A stretch of 21,295 nucleotides of DNA, taken from positions 1 to 21,295 of the forward strand of contig CAJUTQ010000014.1 of NCBI GenBank assembly GCA_910589265.1. Direction: 5' to 3'. The translations under genes were made by a program, and so were the position numbers. This document shows positions 14,888-21,295 of the stretch, in pieces; positions within the stretch are counted from its first letter, which is position 1, and every line of letters begins with the position of its first letter. The DNA comes from an uncultured Lachnospiraceae bacterium. Its GTDB lineage: Bacteria; Bacillota; Clostridia; Lachnospirales; Lachnospiraceae. Below the pieces are notes generated by a model that saw only the letters and a list, made by a program, of their open reading frames with translations, was not told the DNA's origin and ran no database searches.

Positions 14888-16669
14888 TTAAGTGGAGATA
14901 GATAACTTCAGTTCATCTAACTGTTCCTTATCCACAATGTTGGGGGCATCGGTCATAAGGCAGGAGGCATCCTTTACTTTTGGAAAGGCAATGACTTCCC
15001 GAATGCTTTCTGCCTTTACTAAGAGCATGACTAAGCGATCCAAGCCATAGGCAAGTCCTGCATGGGGAGGAACTCCATACTCAAAAGCATGGAGCAAAAA
15101 TCCAAAGCGCTCATAAGCTTCCTCTTTCTCAAATCCTAAAACCCGAAACATTGTCTCTTGTACTTCCCTTTGGAAAATACGTACGCTTCCCCCTCCTAAT
15201 TCTGTTCCATTTAATATAATATCATAAGCTTTTGCCCGAACTTTTTCAGGCTCTTTGTCTAGTAAAGACAAATCTTCTTCCATAGGCATTGTAAAAGGGT
15301 GATGCATTGCTACAAATCGTTTCCCTTCCTCATTCCATTCCAGAAGAGGAAAATGAGTTACCCAAAGAAAATGAAAGGCATGATTATCAATGAGGTCTAA
15401 TTCTTTTGCCAGTTTTATGCGCAAATTTCCAAGAACATCCCAAACAATAGTATTTTTATCTGCCGCAAATAGCAAAAGATCCCCTTTCTTTGCTTCCATC
15501 GCCTCTGCCAAACTTTTTAGCTCTTCCTCTTCCATAAATTTTCCAAAGGAGCATTTATATGTTCCGTCTTCCAAGACAGCAAAATAAGCAAGTCCTTTGG
15601 CCCCAAATTCTTTGGCAAATTCTACAAGAGCGTCTATTTTTTTCCGAGACATGGACGCCTGGCCTTTTACGTTGATTCCTCTGACAGAACCCCCCCTCTC
15701 TAAGGGAGCTGTAAAAACGCTGAATTTGCAGCCCTCCACTACTTTGGAGACATCTACCAGTTCCATTTTAAAACGAGTATCTGGTTTATCCGAACCAAAG
15801 CGATCCATAGCCTCCCTCCATGTCATTCTTGGGATGGGCAAGGGAATATCCAGTCCTATGGCATCTTTGCATACTTTTTGTAAGAGCCTTTCATTAACAT
15901 CTATCACATCATCCACGTCAACAAAGGACAGCTCCATATCTACCTGAGTGAACTCTGGCTGTCTATCTGCCCTTAAATCTTCATCTCGAAAGCATTTGGC
16001 AATTTGGAAATACCGATCATAGCCAGCGCACATAAACAGCTGTTTATAAAGCTGGGGAGACTGAGGGAGACCATAAAATTTTCCTGGGTGTACCCGGCTT
16101 GGCACTAAATAATCCCTTGCCCCTTCTGGTGTACTCTTACCCAATATTGGCGTCTCCATTTCTAAAAATCCTTCCTCTGCCAAAAAATTTCGAATGGATG
16201 TTGTAATCTTGCTGCGCATCATTAAATTTCTCTGTAAATCTGGCCTCCTTAAATCTAAATACCGATATTTTAGTCTTAATTCATCTTTTGTCTTACTTTT
16301 TTCCTCAATAGGAAAAGGGGGAGTCTTAGACTCTGATAAAATGCGAAGCTCCTTAGCTCTTATTTCTATATCTCCTGTTTTTAAATCTTCGTTCACTGCC
16401 CCAGCCCTTTTTTCCACCTTTCCTACAACTCCAATGACAAACTCACTCCGAAGCTGTCCTGCCTTTGAAAACCCTTCTTCCCCAATGTCACTTTCCTCAA
16501 AAATAATTTGTAGAATTCCTGTCCGATCTCTTAAATCTACAAAAATAATGCTTCCTTTATTTCTACTTTTTTGTACCCAGCCCATAACCGTCACAATCTG
16601 CCCTATATGGCTATTATTCACTTCTGTACATCTGTGGCTTCTCTTTAGTCCCCGCATTTCTTCTGCCAT
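14888..16669 (-). CDS. aspS: Aspartyl-tRNA synthetase (bacterial type)
   Basis: Charges tRNA-Asp with aspartate. The product of about 593 residues has the length of the bacterial-type enzyme. It has an N-terminal OB fold binding the anticodon (IGQIVTVMGWVQKSRNKG), the class II core with motif 2 YFQIAKCFRDEDLRADRQPE followed by FTQVDMELSF, an inserted GAD domain, and motif 3 GLAYGLDRLVMLL near the C-terminus. The start ATG 16669 lies ten bases after AAAGGAG; ATG 16690 has a weaker site. It follows hisS in the same unit. Its stop is only two bases from the stop of the convergent AraC gene. Whether it is discriminating or also charges tRNA-Asn cannot be told from the sequence alone. Confidence 0.96.
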   Translation of the reverse strand: MAEEMRGLKRSHRCTEVNNSHIGQIVTVMGWVQKSRNKGSIIFVDLRDRTGILQIIFEESDIGEEGFSKAGQLRSEFVIGVVGKVEKRAGAVNEDLKTGDIEIRAKELRILSESKTPPFPIEEKSKTKDELRLKYRYLDLRRPDLQRNLMMRSKITTSIRNFLAEEGFLEMETPILGKSTPEGARDYLVPSRVHPGKFYGLPQSPQLYKQLFMCAGYDRYFQIAKCFRDEDLRADRQPEFTQVDMELSFVDVDDVIDVNERLLQKVCKDAIGLDIPLPIPRMTWREAMDRFGSDKPDTRFKMELVDVSKVVEGCKFSVFTAPLERGGSVRGINVKGQASMSRKKIDALVEFAKEFGAKGLAYFAVLEDGTYKCSFGKFMEEEELKSLAEAMEAKKGDLLLFAADKNTIVWDVLGNLRIKLAKELDLIDNHAFHFLWVTHFPLLEWNEEGKRFVAMHHPFTMPMEEDLSLLDKEPEKVRAKAYDIILNGTELGGGSVRIFQREVQETMFRVLGFEKEEAYERFGFLLHAFEYGVPPHAGLAYGLDRLVMLLVKAESIREVIAFPKVKDASCLMTDAPNIVDKEQLDELKLSIST

Positions 16670-16702
16670 TTCTTTGCTGCTCCTTTCCATTGTTCGTTCC
16701 TA

Positions 16703-17953
16703 TTATTTATTGAAAAATTCTTTAAACTCTTCGTATCCTTCTTTCATGAGCTGCTCTTTCTGGAATTTTTTATTTTTATTCATCTGCGCCACAAGGACAT
16801 CAGCCCCTTCTTCTCTTTCTTTAACAGCTATTTTCATCACTTGGCACATTGTTTCTCTGTCCATTCCTTTTTCCAGAAGATATACTTTTTTCCTGCCTTT
16901 TATGGGCACCTTAAAACCTCTATCCTGCAAAATCGTAATAATCCTCTCAAACCCTATAGAAAAACCGCAGGCGCTTATATCCTTACCAGTAAATTTTCCA
17001 ATCATTTTATCATAGCGTCCTCCCCCTGCTACGGAACTATTGAGTTCTTCCATTTCTATCTCAAAAATAGAACCTGTATAATAGGACATTCCCCTAACTA
17101 AAGTAGGATCAAAGACCATTTGAAAAGGGGTAGTTTTTACTTTCTCCACACTGTCCATAATACAGTCTAAACATTCATAAACTTCTTCTTCTAAATATTC
17201 CCCTAACTTTTCTTTTAAATAAGAAAGCCCTTTTTCCTCCATTGTAAGGCTCTTTATAAGATCCAAGTACCTTTGCACAGAAGTTTCTAAAAATCCTGCT
17301 TCTCTCCACTCCCTGGCTACGTTGTCTATTCCTATTTTGTCCAATTTGTCTAAAATAATAAAGGCAAGATCTAGCTTCTCTTCTGGAAAACCACTATAAG
17401 CGGCCATCGCCTTCAAGATTCTTCGATCATTAAGCCGGATTTTGAAATTTTGAAATCCCAGTTTTCCTAATAATGTAGTTGTTGCCAAAATGAGCTCTAT
17501 CTCAGCAAGAGGGGAAGACTCACCTAAAATATCAATATCGCATTGGGTAAACTGACGAAACCGGCCTTTTTGAGGCCTGTCCGCCCTCCATACACTTCCT
17601 ATTTGCAGAGCTTTAAAAGGCATAGGCAGGTCGTTTGCATGATGGGCATAATATCTGGAAAGAGGAAGGGTCAAATCATAGCGAAGACCACTATCTACCA
17701 GCTCTTTTTCGTCTTTTGCCATCCCTACATTCAGCTTATCGCCTCTTTTTAATATTTTAAATATGAGTTTTTCATTTTCTCCCCCCTGTCTGCTCGTCAA
17801 ATTCTCTATATGTTCCACACAAGGTGTTTCTATGGAAGAAAACCCAAATGTCCCATAGGTTTCTTTTATTAAGCGGATCACATATTCCCGCACTTGCATT
17901 TCAGCAGGAAGAACATCTTTCATCCCTGTCATTGGCTTTTTACTTAAGGCCAT
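16703..17953 (-). CDS. hisS: Histidyl-tRNA synthetase
   Basis: Charges tRNA-His with histidine. The 416-residue length is normal. The class II core has motif 2 from about 117 to 140 (QIGSVWRADRPQKGRFRQFT), the histidine-specific block LVRGMSYYTG (285-294), GGGRYD (310-315) and motif 3 GFSIGFERI (330-338), followed by the C-terminal anticodon-binding domain. The start has AAAGGAG seven bases upstream. It lies 36 bases after a small ribbon-helix-helix gene and before aspS, the common Firmicutes hisS-aspS order. I found no T-box leader upstream, so control probably comes from the promoter at 18212-18240. Confidence 0.96.
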   Translation of the reverse strand: MALSKKPMTGMKDVLPAEMQVREYVIRLIKETYGTFGFSSIETPCVEHIENLTSRQGGENEKLIFKILKRGDKLNVGMAKDEKELVDSGLRYDLTLPLSRYYAHHANDLPMPFKALQIGSVWRADRPQKGRFRQFTQCDIDILGESSPLAEIELILATTTLLGKLGFQNFKIRLNDRRILKAMAAYSGFPEEKLDLAFIILDKLDKIGIDNVAREWREAGFLETSVQRYLDLIKSLTMEEKGLSYLKEKLGEYLEEEVYECLDCIMDSVEKVKTTPFQMVFDPTLVRGMSYYTGSIFEIEMEELNSSVAGGGRYDKMIGKFTGKDISACGFSIGFERIITILQDRGFKVPIKGRKKVYLLEKGMDRETMCQVMKIAVKEREEGADVLVAQMNKNKKFQKEQLMKEGYEEFKEFFNK

Positions 17954-17989
17954 TTCTTTTCTCCTTTCCTTTTTGAATAAAAACCTTTC

Positions 17990-18181
17990 TTATTGATCTC
18001 TCTTTTCGTCATCAATAAGCCTTGTAATGCCTTCTTGCATCACCTGGGTAATCGTCTTGTTTGAGGATTGGGCATATTGTTTGACTTTTGCATAATCCTC
18101 TGGCTTCATTCTCACACTTACTACTTTTTCCTTTGTTACTTTTGCCTTTGGACGACCTGCTTTTGACATATTTAGAACCAT
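17990..18181 (-). CDS. Ribbon-helix-helix (CopG/Arc-like) DNA-binding protein
   Basis: A 63-residue protein with a basic N-terminus (SKAGRPKAKVTKEK), a short beta strand (VVSVRMKPED) and two helices (YAKVKQYAQSSN and TITQVMQEGITRLIDDE). This is the ribbon-helix-helix pattern of small dimeric repressors. ATG 18181 and ATG 18169 (beginning MSKAGRPK) are both possible; neither ribosome binding site is ideal. It precedes hisS by 36 bases on the same strand. Its promoter has a perfect palindrome between -35 and -10, a natural binding site for such a dimer, so it may repress its own transcript and the synthetase genes behind it. No toxin partner is adjacent. Confidence 0.8.
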   Translation of the reverse strand: MVLNMSKAGRPKAKVTKEKVVSVRMKPEDYAKVKQYAQSSNKTITQVMQEGITRLIDDEKRDQ

Positions 18182-18211
18182 GCCTTTCTCTCATTTTATT
18201 CCTAAATTATT

Positions 18212-18240
18212 ATTATATTTTTGTATGACAAAAAAGTCAA
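18212..18240 (-). promoter_or_regulatory. Consensus promoter with palindromic operator candidate
   Basis: The -35 box TTGACT (18240-18235), a 17-base spacer and a perfect TATAAT (18217-18212) lie upstream of the ribbon-helix-helix gene. The whole spacer (18218-18234) is a perfect inverted repeat: TTTTTGT, three central bases, ACAAAAA. Binding there would block RNA polymerase directly. The promoter is clear; the operator role is inferred. Confidence 0.75.
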
Positions 18241-18355
18241 GACTCATTCAAGGATCGAATCATTTTTATAAAACTAATGGAAATTACTTCCTTTCTTTTC
18301 CAACATTCACACAAACATTCTTAGAAGCTGACGATTCATCAAATTTTCAAATCCC

Positions 18356-18790
18356 CTAGTTACAAATAAAATAAAGGAAAACCCCAGATAGTTGCTTCTG
18401 CTTATAACCGTTTTGGGTTCTCCTCCATATCATCCTTTTCCCTTTTAAAAAATAGATGAAAGCCTCCTCTCCCTCCTTCCATGTGATAAGTCCAATTTGT
18501 TTGTAAAAATATTCTTTTATTTTCTTTGCCTGTTTTTCTGCTTGTTTCCTAGCTTTTAACCTACGTTCTTCCTCTTTCATATAGTTCTCATTTCCATCAT
18601 ATACAATGATTCTGCCACCAAGTACAACTCCATCTCTTTTTGCACAGCCATAGGAAAGAGTTACCCTTACTTTATTGCTATTGCTAGGTAAAACACTACC
18701 CTTTATATTGAAATTTATCTGTGAAAAATTTTTACGTAATTTAGCATCGTATTCTTGTACCTTATCCTTGCTGTTCCCCTTTGCCTCCAC
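18356..18790 (-). CDS. Hypothetical protein, possibly truncated
   Basis: A 144-codon open frame starting at GTG 18790. It has a plausible middle part (VRVTLSYGCAKRDGVVLGG) and a highly charged helical stretch (KEEERRLKARKQAEKQAKKI). There is no signal peptide or membrane segment. The start has no clear ribosome binding site, and the frame is open for several codons further upstream (SDKKKAVEAKGN), so the original N-terminus may be lost. It lies among broken frames on the same strand. I do not recognise the family, and it may not be functional. Confidence 0.4.
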   Translation of the reverse strand: MEAKGNSKDKVQEYDAKLRKNFSQINFNIKGSVLPSNSNKVRVTLSYGCAKRDGVVLGGRIIVYDGNENYMKEEERRLKARKQAEKQAKKIKEYFYKQIGLITWKEGEEAFIYFLKGKRMIWRRTQNGYKQKQLSGVFLYFICN

Positions 18791-19126
18791 TGCTTTCTTT
18801 TTGTCTGACTTTCACATAAGAATATAACTTTGTCTCTTTTTTCCCTTCTATCTTACAACATTTTTGTTTATGCCTGTTTATTCTACTATCACATCTATCT
18901 TTTAAAACTGTTAGAAATCTATCTGGCAATGGAATTCTTTTAGTTTTTCTCCATTATTCCATTGCAGCCTATCATGTTTCCAAGCTAGAGACTCCCTTTC
19001 CTTCCCCGTTTTATAAGGATAAAATCCTCATGAATACTTTCATTACACAATCTCATACTGTTTATTTTTAGGATGTTATTTCCTTGTCATTTAATCCCAT
19101 AGTTCCTACTGTTAGTGAAAGAGAAA
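18791..19126. other. Decayed stretch with short protein-like pieces
   Basis: There is no intact gene. On the minus strand a 38-codon frame without a start (18911-19027) reads GFYPYKTGKERESLAWKHDR then QWNNGEKLKEFHCQIDF, which looks like real protein. It overlaps a second frame (reading SMRLCNESIHEDFILIKRG) that runs into it from upstream. This is consistent with a frameshifted, truncated gene. No family is recognised. Confidence 0.35.
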
Positions 19127-19318
19127 TTAAGATTTCCAGTCTTTTACACCTATATAGATTTCCAAAGTACGCATTTTTACAACAGTCGTAGATTGGGGCT
19201 TTATCTGGTTGATATGTATGATCTTTTCAAATTCGTTCCCATTCTCATCAACGCCTTTTTCAATGACTTTTTTGTCTTCTGCTATTGAATTTTTCCCATA
19301 TTTGAGATAATAAGCCAA
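19127..19318 (-). pseudogene. Gene fragment, unidentified
   Basis: A frame of about 63 codons from TTG 19318; it is open for about 14 more codons upstream without ATG. The translation is protein-like (LAYYLKYGKNSIAEDKKVIE, NEFEKIIHINQIKPQ) and ends in VKDWKS. There is no ribosome binding site at the TTG, so this is more likely the C-terminal end of a lost gene than a working small gene. The family is not recognised. Confidence 0.35.
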
Positions 19319-19855
19319 CCTTATACCGTTCTGCCAGACAATAGCATATCTTCTTTTTTAAAAAATCTTATAGACTTTTATCGTACTTACCACATATGTT
19401 TACTTGATTTGCAAATTTCCTTCATATTACTATATTTTTATAGTACTATTCTAGCTAATAGCGCCCTTCCTATATAGTCAAATGTTTCTTCCTTATTTTT
19501 TGAGGATTTTTTAGATACCTATATCAGATGCATGAACCGTAAAGATGGGAATTTCTGTGTATCTGGTAGGAAAATAGTTTTTACGTATAATCCCCAGAAA
19601 GTTTTATTTACTCTATCCTCTAAATATTTTTCGTATTCTACTCTCCAGTAATCGTTCCGTTCACTAATATGCCAGATTTCATTTTCTATGATGAACGTCT
19701 TTCACTTATTTCTATAAGGAAACAGCGCTTACCTCATAAACTATCCCTTCTTCCCTTTTCACTTGTGGTTTCGTTAGCTGTAGCACTTTGTCCAACATAA
19801 GGTATCGACTCCTTTACAGTAATTTATCTATGCCCTATAGGTCAAAGTGTCTCTC
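19319..19855. other. Decayed stretch with short protein-like pieces
   Basis: There is no intact gene. On the minus strand, 19519-19701 is a 60-codon frame lacking a start, with protein-like sequence (IIENEIWHISERNDYWRVEY, VNKTFWGLYVKTIFLPDTQ). Just upstream is a tiny frame from ATG 19797 (MLDKVLQLTKPQVKREEG) with AAAGGAG ten bases before it, 28 codons long. It could be the start of the same broken gene. No family is recognised. Confidence 0.35.
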
Positions 19856-19975
19856 CTAAAACTCTCCACTTCCTTCCATAAGTTTATCATCTAATATTCC
19901 AAGGTATTTGATTGTCATGTCCAGATGTTTGTGTCCAAATGCCTGACTGATAAACTCCAAGGTCCAATCTACATT
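19856..19975 (-). pseudogene. C-terminal remnant of a tyrosine recombinase (integrase)
   Basis: A 39-codon frame bounded upstream by TAG at 19976-19978 reads WTLEFISQAFGHKHLDMTIK followed by YLGILDDKL. The order GH, then L and T, then Y nine residues after the His matches the end of the catalytic domain of tyrosine recombinases, including the His of box II and the nucleophilic Tyr. The rest of the enzyme is missing. It is a relic of an integrative element or phage. The motif is short but distinctive. Confidence 0.6.
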
Positions 19976-20012
19976 CTAGCAACCCATTTCATTTGGTCAC
20001 TTTTTTAACTCT

Positions 20013-20918
20013 CTATTGTTCTGCAATTCTCTCAGCTAATTCTTCTAAGTACATCCACCTATCTATCATTTCTTCCAGCATACTCTCTGCTGCTTCTTTT
20101 TGAGTCATTATCTGATTCAATTTTACAAAGTCTGTTGATGCTACAGCCATTTCACTTTCAAGCACTTCTATTTTTTCTTCCAGTGCGTCCATATCACTTT
20201 CAATGGTTTCATAGTCTCTCTGTTCCTGATAGGTAAACTTCAACTTCTGAGGGCCACGAGTACGCTGTCCTTTCTGTGTTGTCTGCCTATTCGTCTTTGA
20301 TACATTGCCTGCTTCCTGTTCCTCTTTCTCTGCTAATTTTTTCAAGAAATAATCTGTATAACCCCCTTCATATTGTTTTAGTTTTCTATTTTCCTCAAAA
20401 GAAAACATATGTTTCATCGTTCTGTCCAGAAAATAGCGGTCATGAGACACTGTAACAACTATTCCCCCATAGTGGTCTAGGTAGTCTTCTAATATAGTTA
20501 ATGTGGTTATGTCGAGGTTATTGGTCGGTTCATCCAGCAGGATGAAATTTGGGGATTCTGCCAGCACACGGAGGAGATTTAATCTTTTCTTCTCACCACC
20601 GGACAGCTTTCCAATGGGACTATATTGCTTTTCTGGTGGAAATAAAAAGCGTTCCAGCATGGCGGATGCAGAAATACTTCCATCTGCTGTCTGAATATAT
20701 TCTGCTGTATCCTTCACATAATCAATCACTCTTTGCTTCGGATCCATATAGGATAAGTCCATCTCATTTTCATCATTTGTTTTTTCTGAACCTATTTCCT
20801 GTGCGTAATATCCCATTTTTACAGTCTGGCCAATAATAACCTGTCCAGAATCCTGAGGAATAATACCTGCAATAATTTTCATCAGAGTGGATTTTCCACA
20901 ACCGTTCGGGGCAAGTAT
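20013..20918 (-). pseudogene. ABC-F family ATPase (Uup-like), C-terminal half, truncated at Walker A
   Basis: ABC-F proteins carry two ATPase domains in one chain and act on ribosomes. Here only the second domain and the tail remain. The frame runs from 20918, where TAA (20921-20919) precedes it, through a Walker A of APNGCGKSTLMK whose first residue should be Gly. Counting from the internal ATG 20882, it has signature LSGGEKKR (93-100), Walker B FILLDEPTNNLD (113-124), switch VSHDRYFLD (145-153), a basic linker and a coiled coil (about 220-289) as in Uup. About 340 N-terminal residues are missing. The break coincides with the start of GC-richer foreign-looking DNA at about 20911, so an insertion or rearrangement cut the gene. 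A product from ATG 20882 would lack Walker A and be inactive. Confidence 0.85.
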
Positions 20919-21004
20919 TTATAGACAACCACCGCAACCCCGCATAAATCAAGGCTTTCTTGAAACACGAAAACTAAACTTAAAGCCCTATAACCACATG
21001 GCAA

Positions 21005-21034
21005 ACGTCCATTCCACACGGAACGGGCGTTTTT
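21005..21034 (+). terminator. Stem-loop with U run upstream of the element's first gene
   Basis: An 11-bp stem with one mismatch (ACGTCCATTCC / GGAACGGGCGT), loop ACAC, is followed directly by TTTT. It has the form of an intrinsic terminator reading to the right. It lies about 32 bases before the next gene, so it may stop transcription entering the element or act as an attenuator. Confidence 0.6.
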
Positions 21035-21066
21035 CATTGTCCGGGCAGACGAAGGGAGCTGATAAC

Positions 21067-21295
21067 GTGGCAGTATTCCGGGTGGAGAAAAACCAGAATT
21101 ACACGGTTATGTCAAACCACCACTTACGCAATACTGACCTTTCCCTAAAATCAAAAGGACTTCTCTCACAAATGCTATCCCTGCCCGAAGAATGGGACTA
21201 CACCTTAAAGGGGCTTTCCAAAATCAACCGTGAGGGCATAGACGCTATCCGGGAAGCAATACGGGAACTGGAACGGGCGGGCTATGTGACCCGTA
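21067..21295 (+). CDS. Replication-initiator-like protein of a mobile element (partial)
   Basis: GTG 21067, eight bases after AGGGAG, opens a frame that runs off the window after 76 codons. It begins MAVFRVEKNQNYTVMSNHHL and continues LSLKSKGLLSQMLSLPEEWD, then LSKINREGIDAIREAIRELE. This is the winged-helix N-terminal domain seen in replication initiator A/DnaD-like proteins of conjugative elements in gut Firmicutes. The helix pair around GLSKINREGIDAIREAI is the likely DNA-binding part. The codon use and GC content differ from all genes to the left, which supports transfer. Family recognition is fairly confident; the exact element type is not determined. Confidence 0.75.
   Translation, partial: MAVFRVEKNQNYTVMSNHHLRNTDLSLKSKGLLSQMLSLPEEWDYTLKGLSKINREGIDAIREAIRELERAGYVTR

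Larger units (their letters stand above)
20911..21295. mobile_element. Edge of a probable integrative/conjugative element
   Basis: From about 20911 to the window end the base composition shifts to clearly higher GC, and codon choice changes (for example CTG, CCC, CGG). The change coincides with truncation of the ABC-F gene. The first gene inside is a replication-initiator-like protein of a type common on gut Firmicutes mobile elements. Only 385 bases are visible. No terminal inverted repeat or target duplication can be recognised, so an assembly or rearrangement junction is possible. Confidence 0.5.

Noticed and set aside
16194..17015. Plus-strand open frame of 273 codons
   Set aside because: It lies antisense to the junction of aspS and hisS, both firmly identified, and its Ser/Leu/Phe-rich composition is that of a shadow frame.
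17954..18240. Possible T-box leader before hisS
   Set aside because: No T-box sequence or antiterminator could be found; the 36-base gap before hisS is too short and a standard promoter lies upstream.
1..21295. CRISPR array or tandem repeats
   Set aside because: No regularly spaced repeats were seen on reading through the window.

Overview
The window comes from the chromosome of a low-GC Gram-positive anaerobe, most likely a clostridial (Lachnospiraceae-like) gut bacterium. The basis is AT-rich DNA with strong AGGAGG-type ribosome binding sites, a SCIFF ranthipeptide locus next to a fused secDF, a class II (Firmicutes-type) galT, and a hisS-aspS pair. Most of the centre is conserved housekeeping sequence on the minus strand. 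Both flanks are decayed accessory DNA.

Left flank (1-2420). Several broken minus-strand reading frames (504-1487) precede an intact plus-strand arr gene (rifampin ADP-ribosyltransferase) with a textbook promoter. A tRNA-Gly(CCC) follows on the minus strand. Then come a small lipoprotein (2421-2792) and a GRAM/PH-like protein (2946-3287).

Core 1 (3437-8114, minus strand, read right to left). The order is a small membrane protein, then scfA (47-residue six-cysteine SCIFF precursor, easily missed because of its size), scfB (radical SAM/SPASM maturase), secDF (fused export motor) and an SCP2-like protein. scfA has its own extended -10 promoter. A GC-rich hairpin lies between scfA and scfB and could set the ratio of precursor to maturase. 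The peptide would be made, crosslinked by ScfB through a Cys-Thr thioether, and possibly exported, with SecDF encoded directly downstream.

Core 2 (8203-10158, plus strand). One gene encodes an unusual fusion: a CNNM/CorC-type membrane transporter carrying a C-terminal ProX/YbaK-type aminoacyl-tRNA editing domain. It ends in a long stem-loop terminator. A convergent N-acetylmuramoyl-L-alanine amidase follows (10162-10707), then about 490 bases holding at most a frameshifted relic.

Core 3 (11195-18240). galK-galT (Leloir pathway) are divergent from an AraC-family regulator. hisS-aspS are led by a small ribbon-helix-helix protein whose promoter carries a perfect 17-bp palindrome exactly filling the -35/-10 spacer, a candidate autoregulatory operator.

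Right flank (18241-21295). This is a gene graveyard: short protein-like fragments, the C-terminal end of a tyrosine recombinase, and the C-terminal half of an ABC-F ATPase. The ABC-F gene is cut off inside its Walker A motif at about 20911. Beyond that point the DNA turns GC-rich and starts a replication-initiator-like gene of a probable integrative element that runs off the window.
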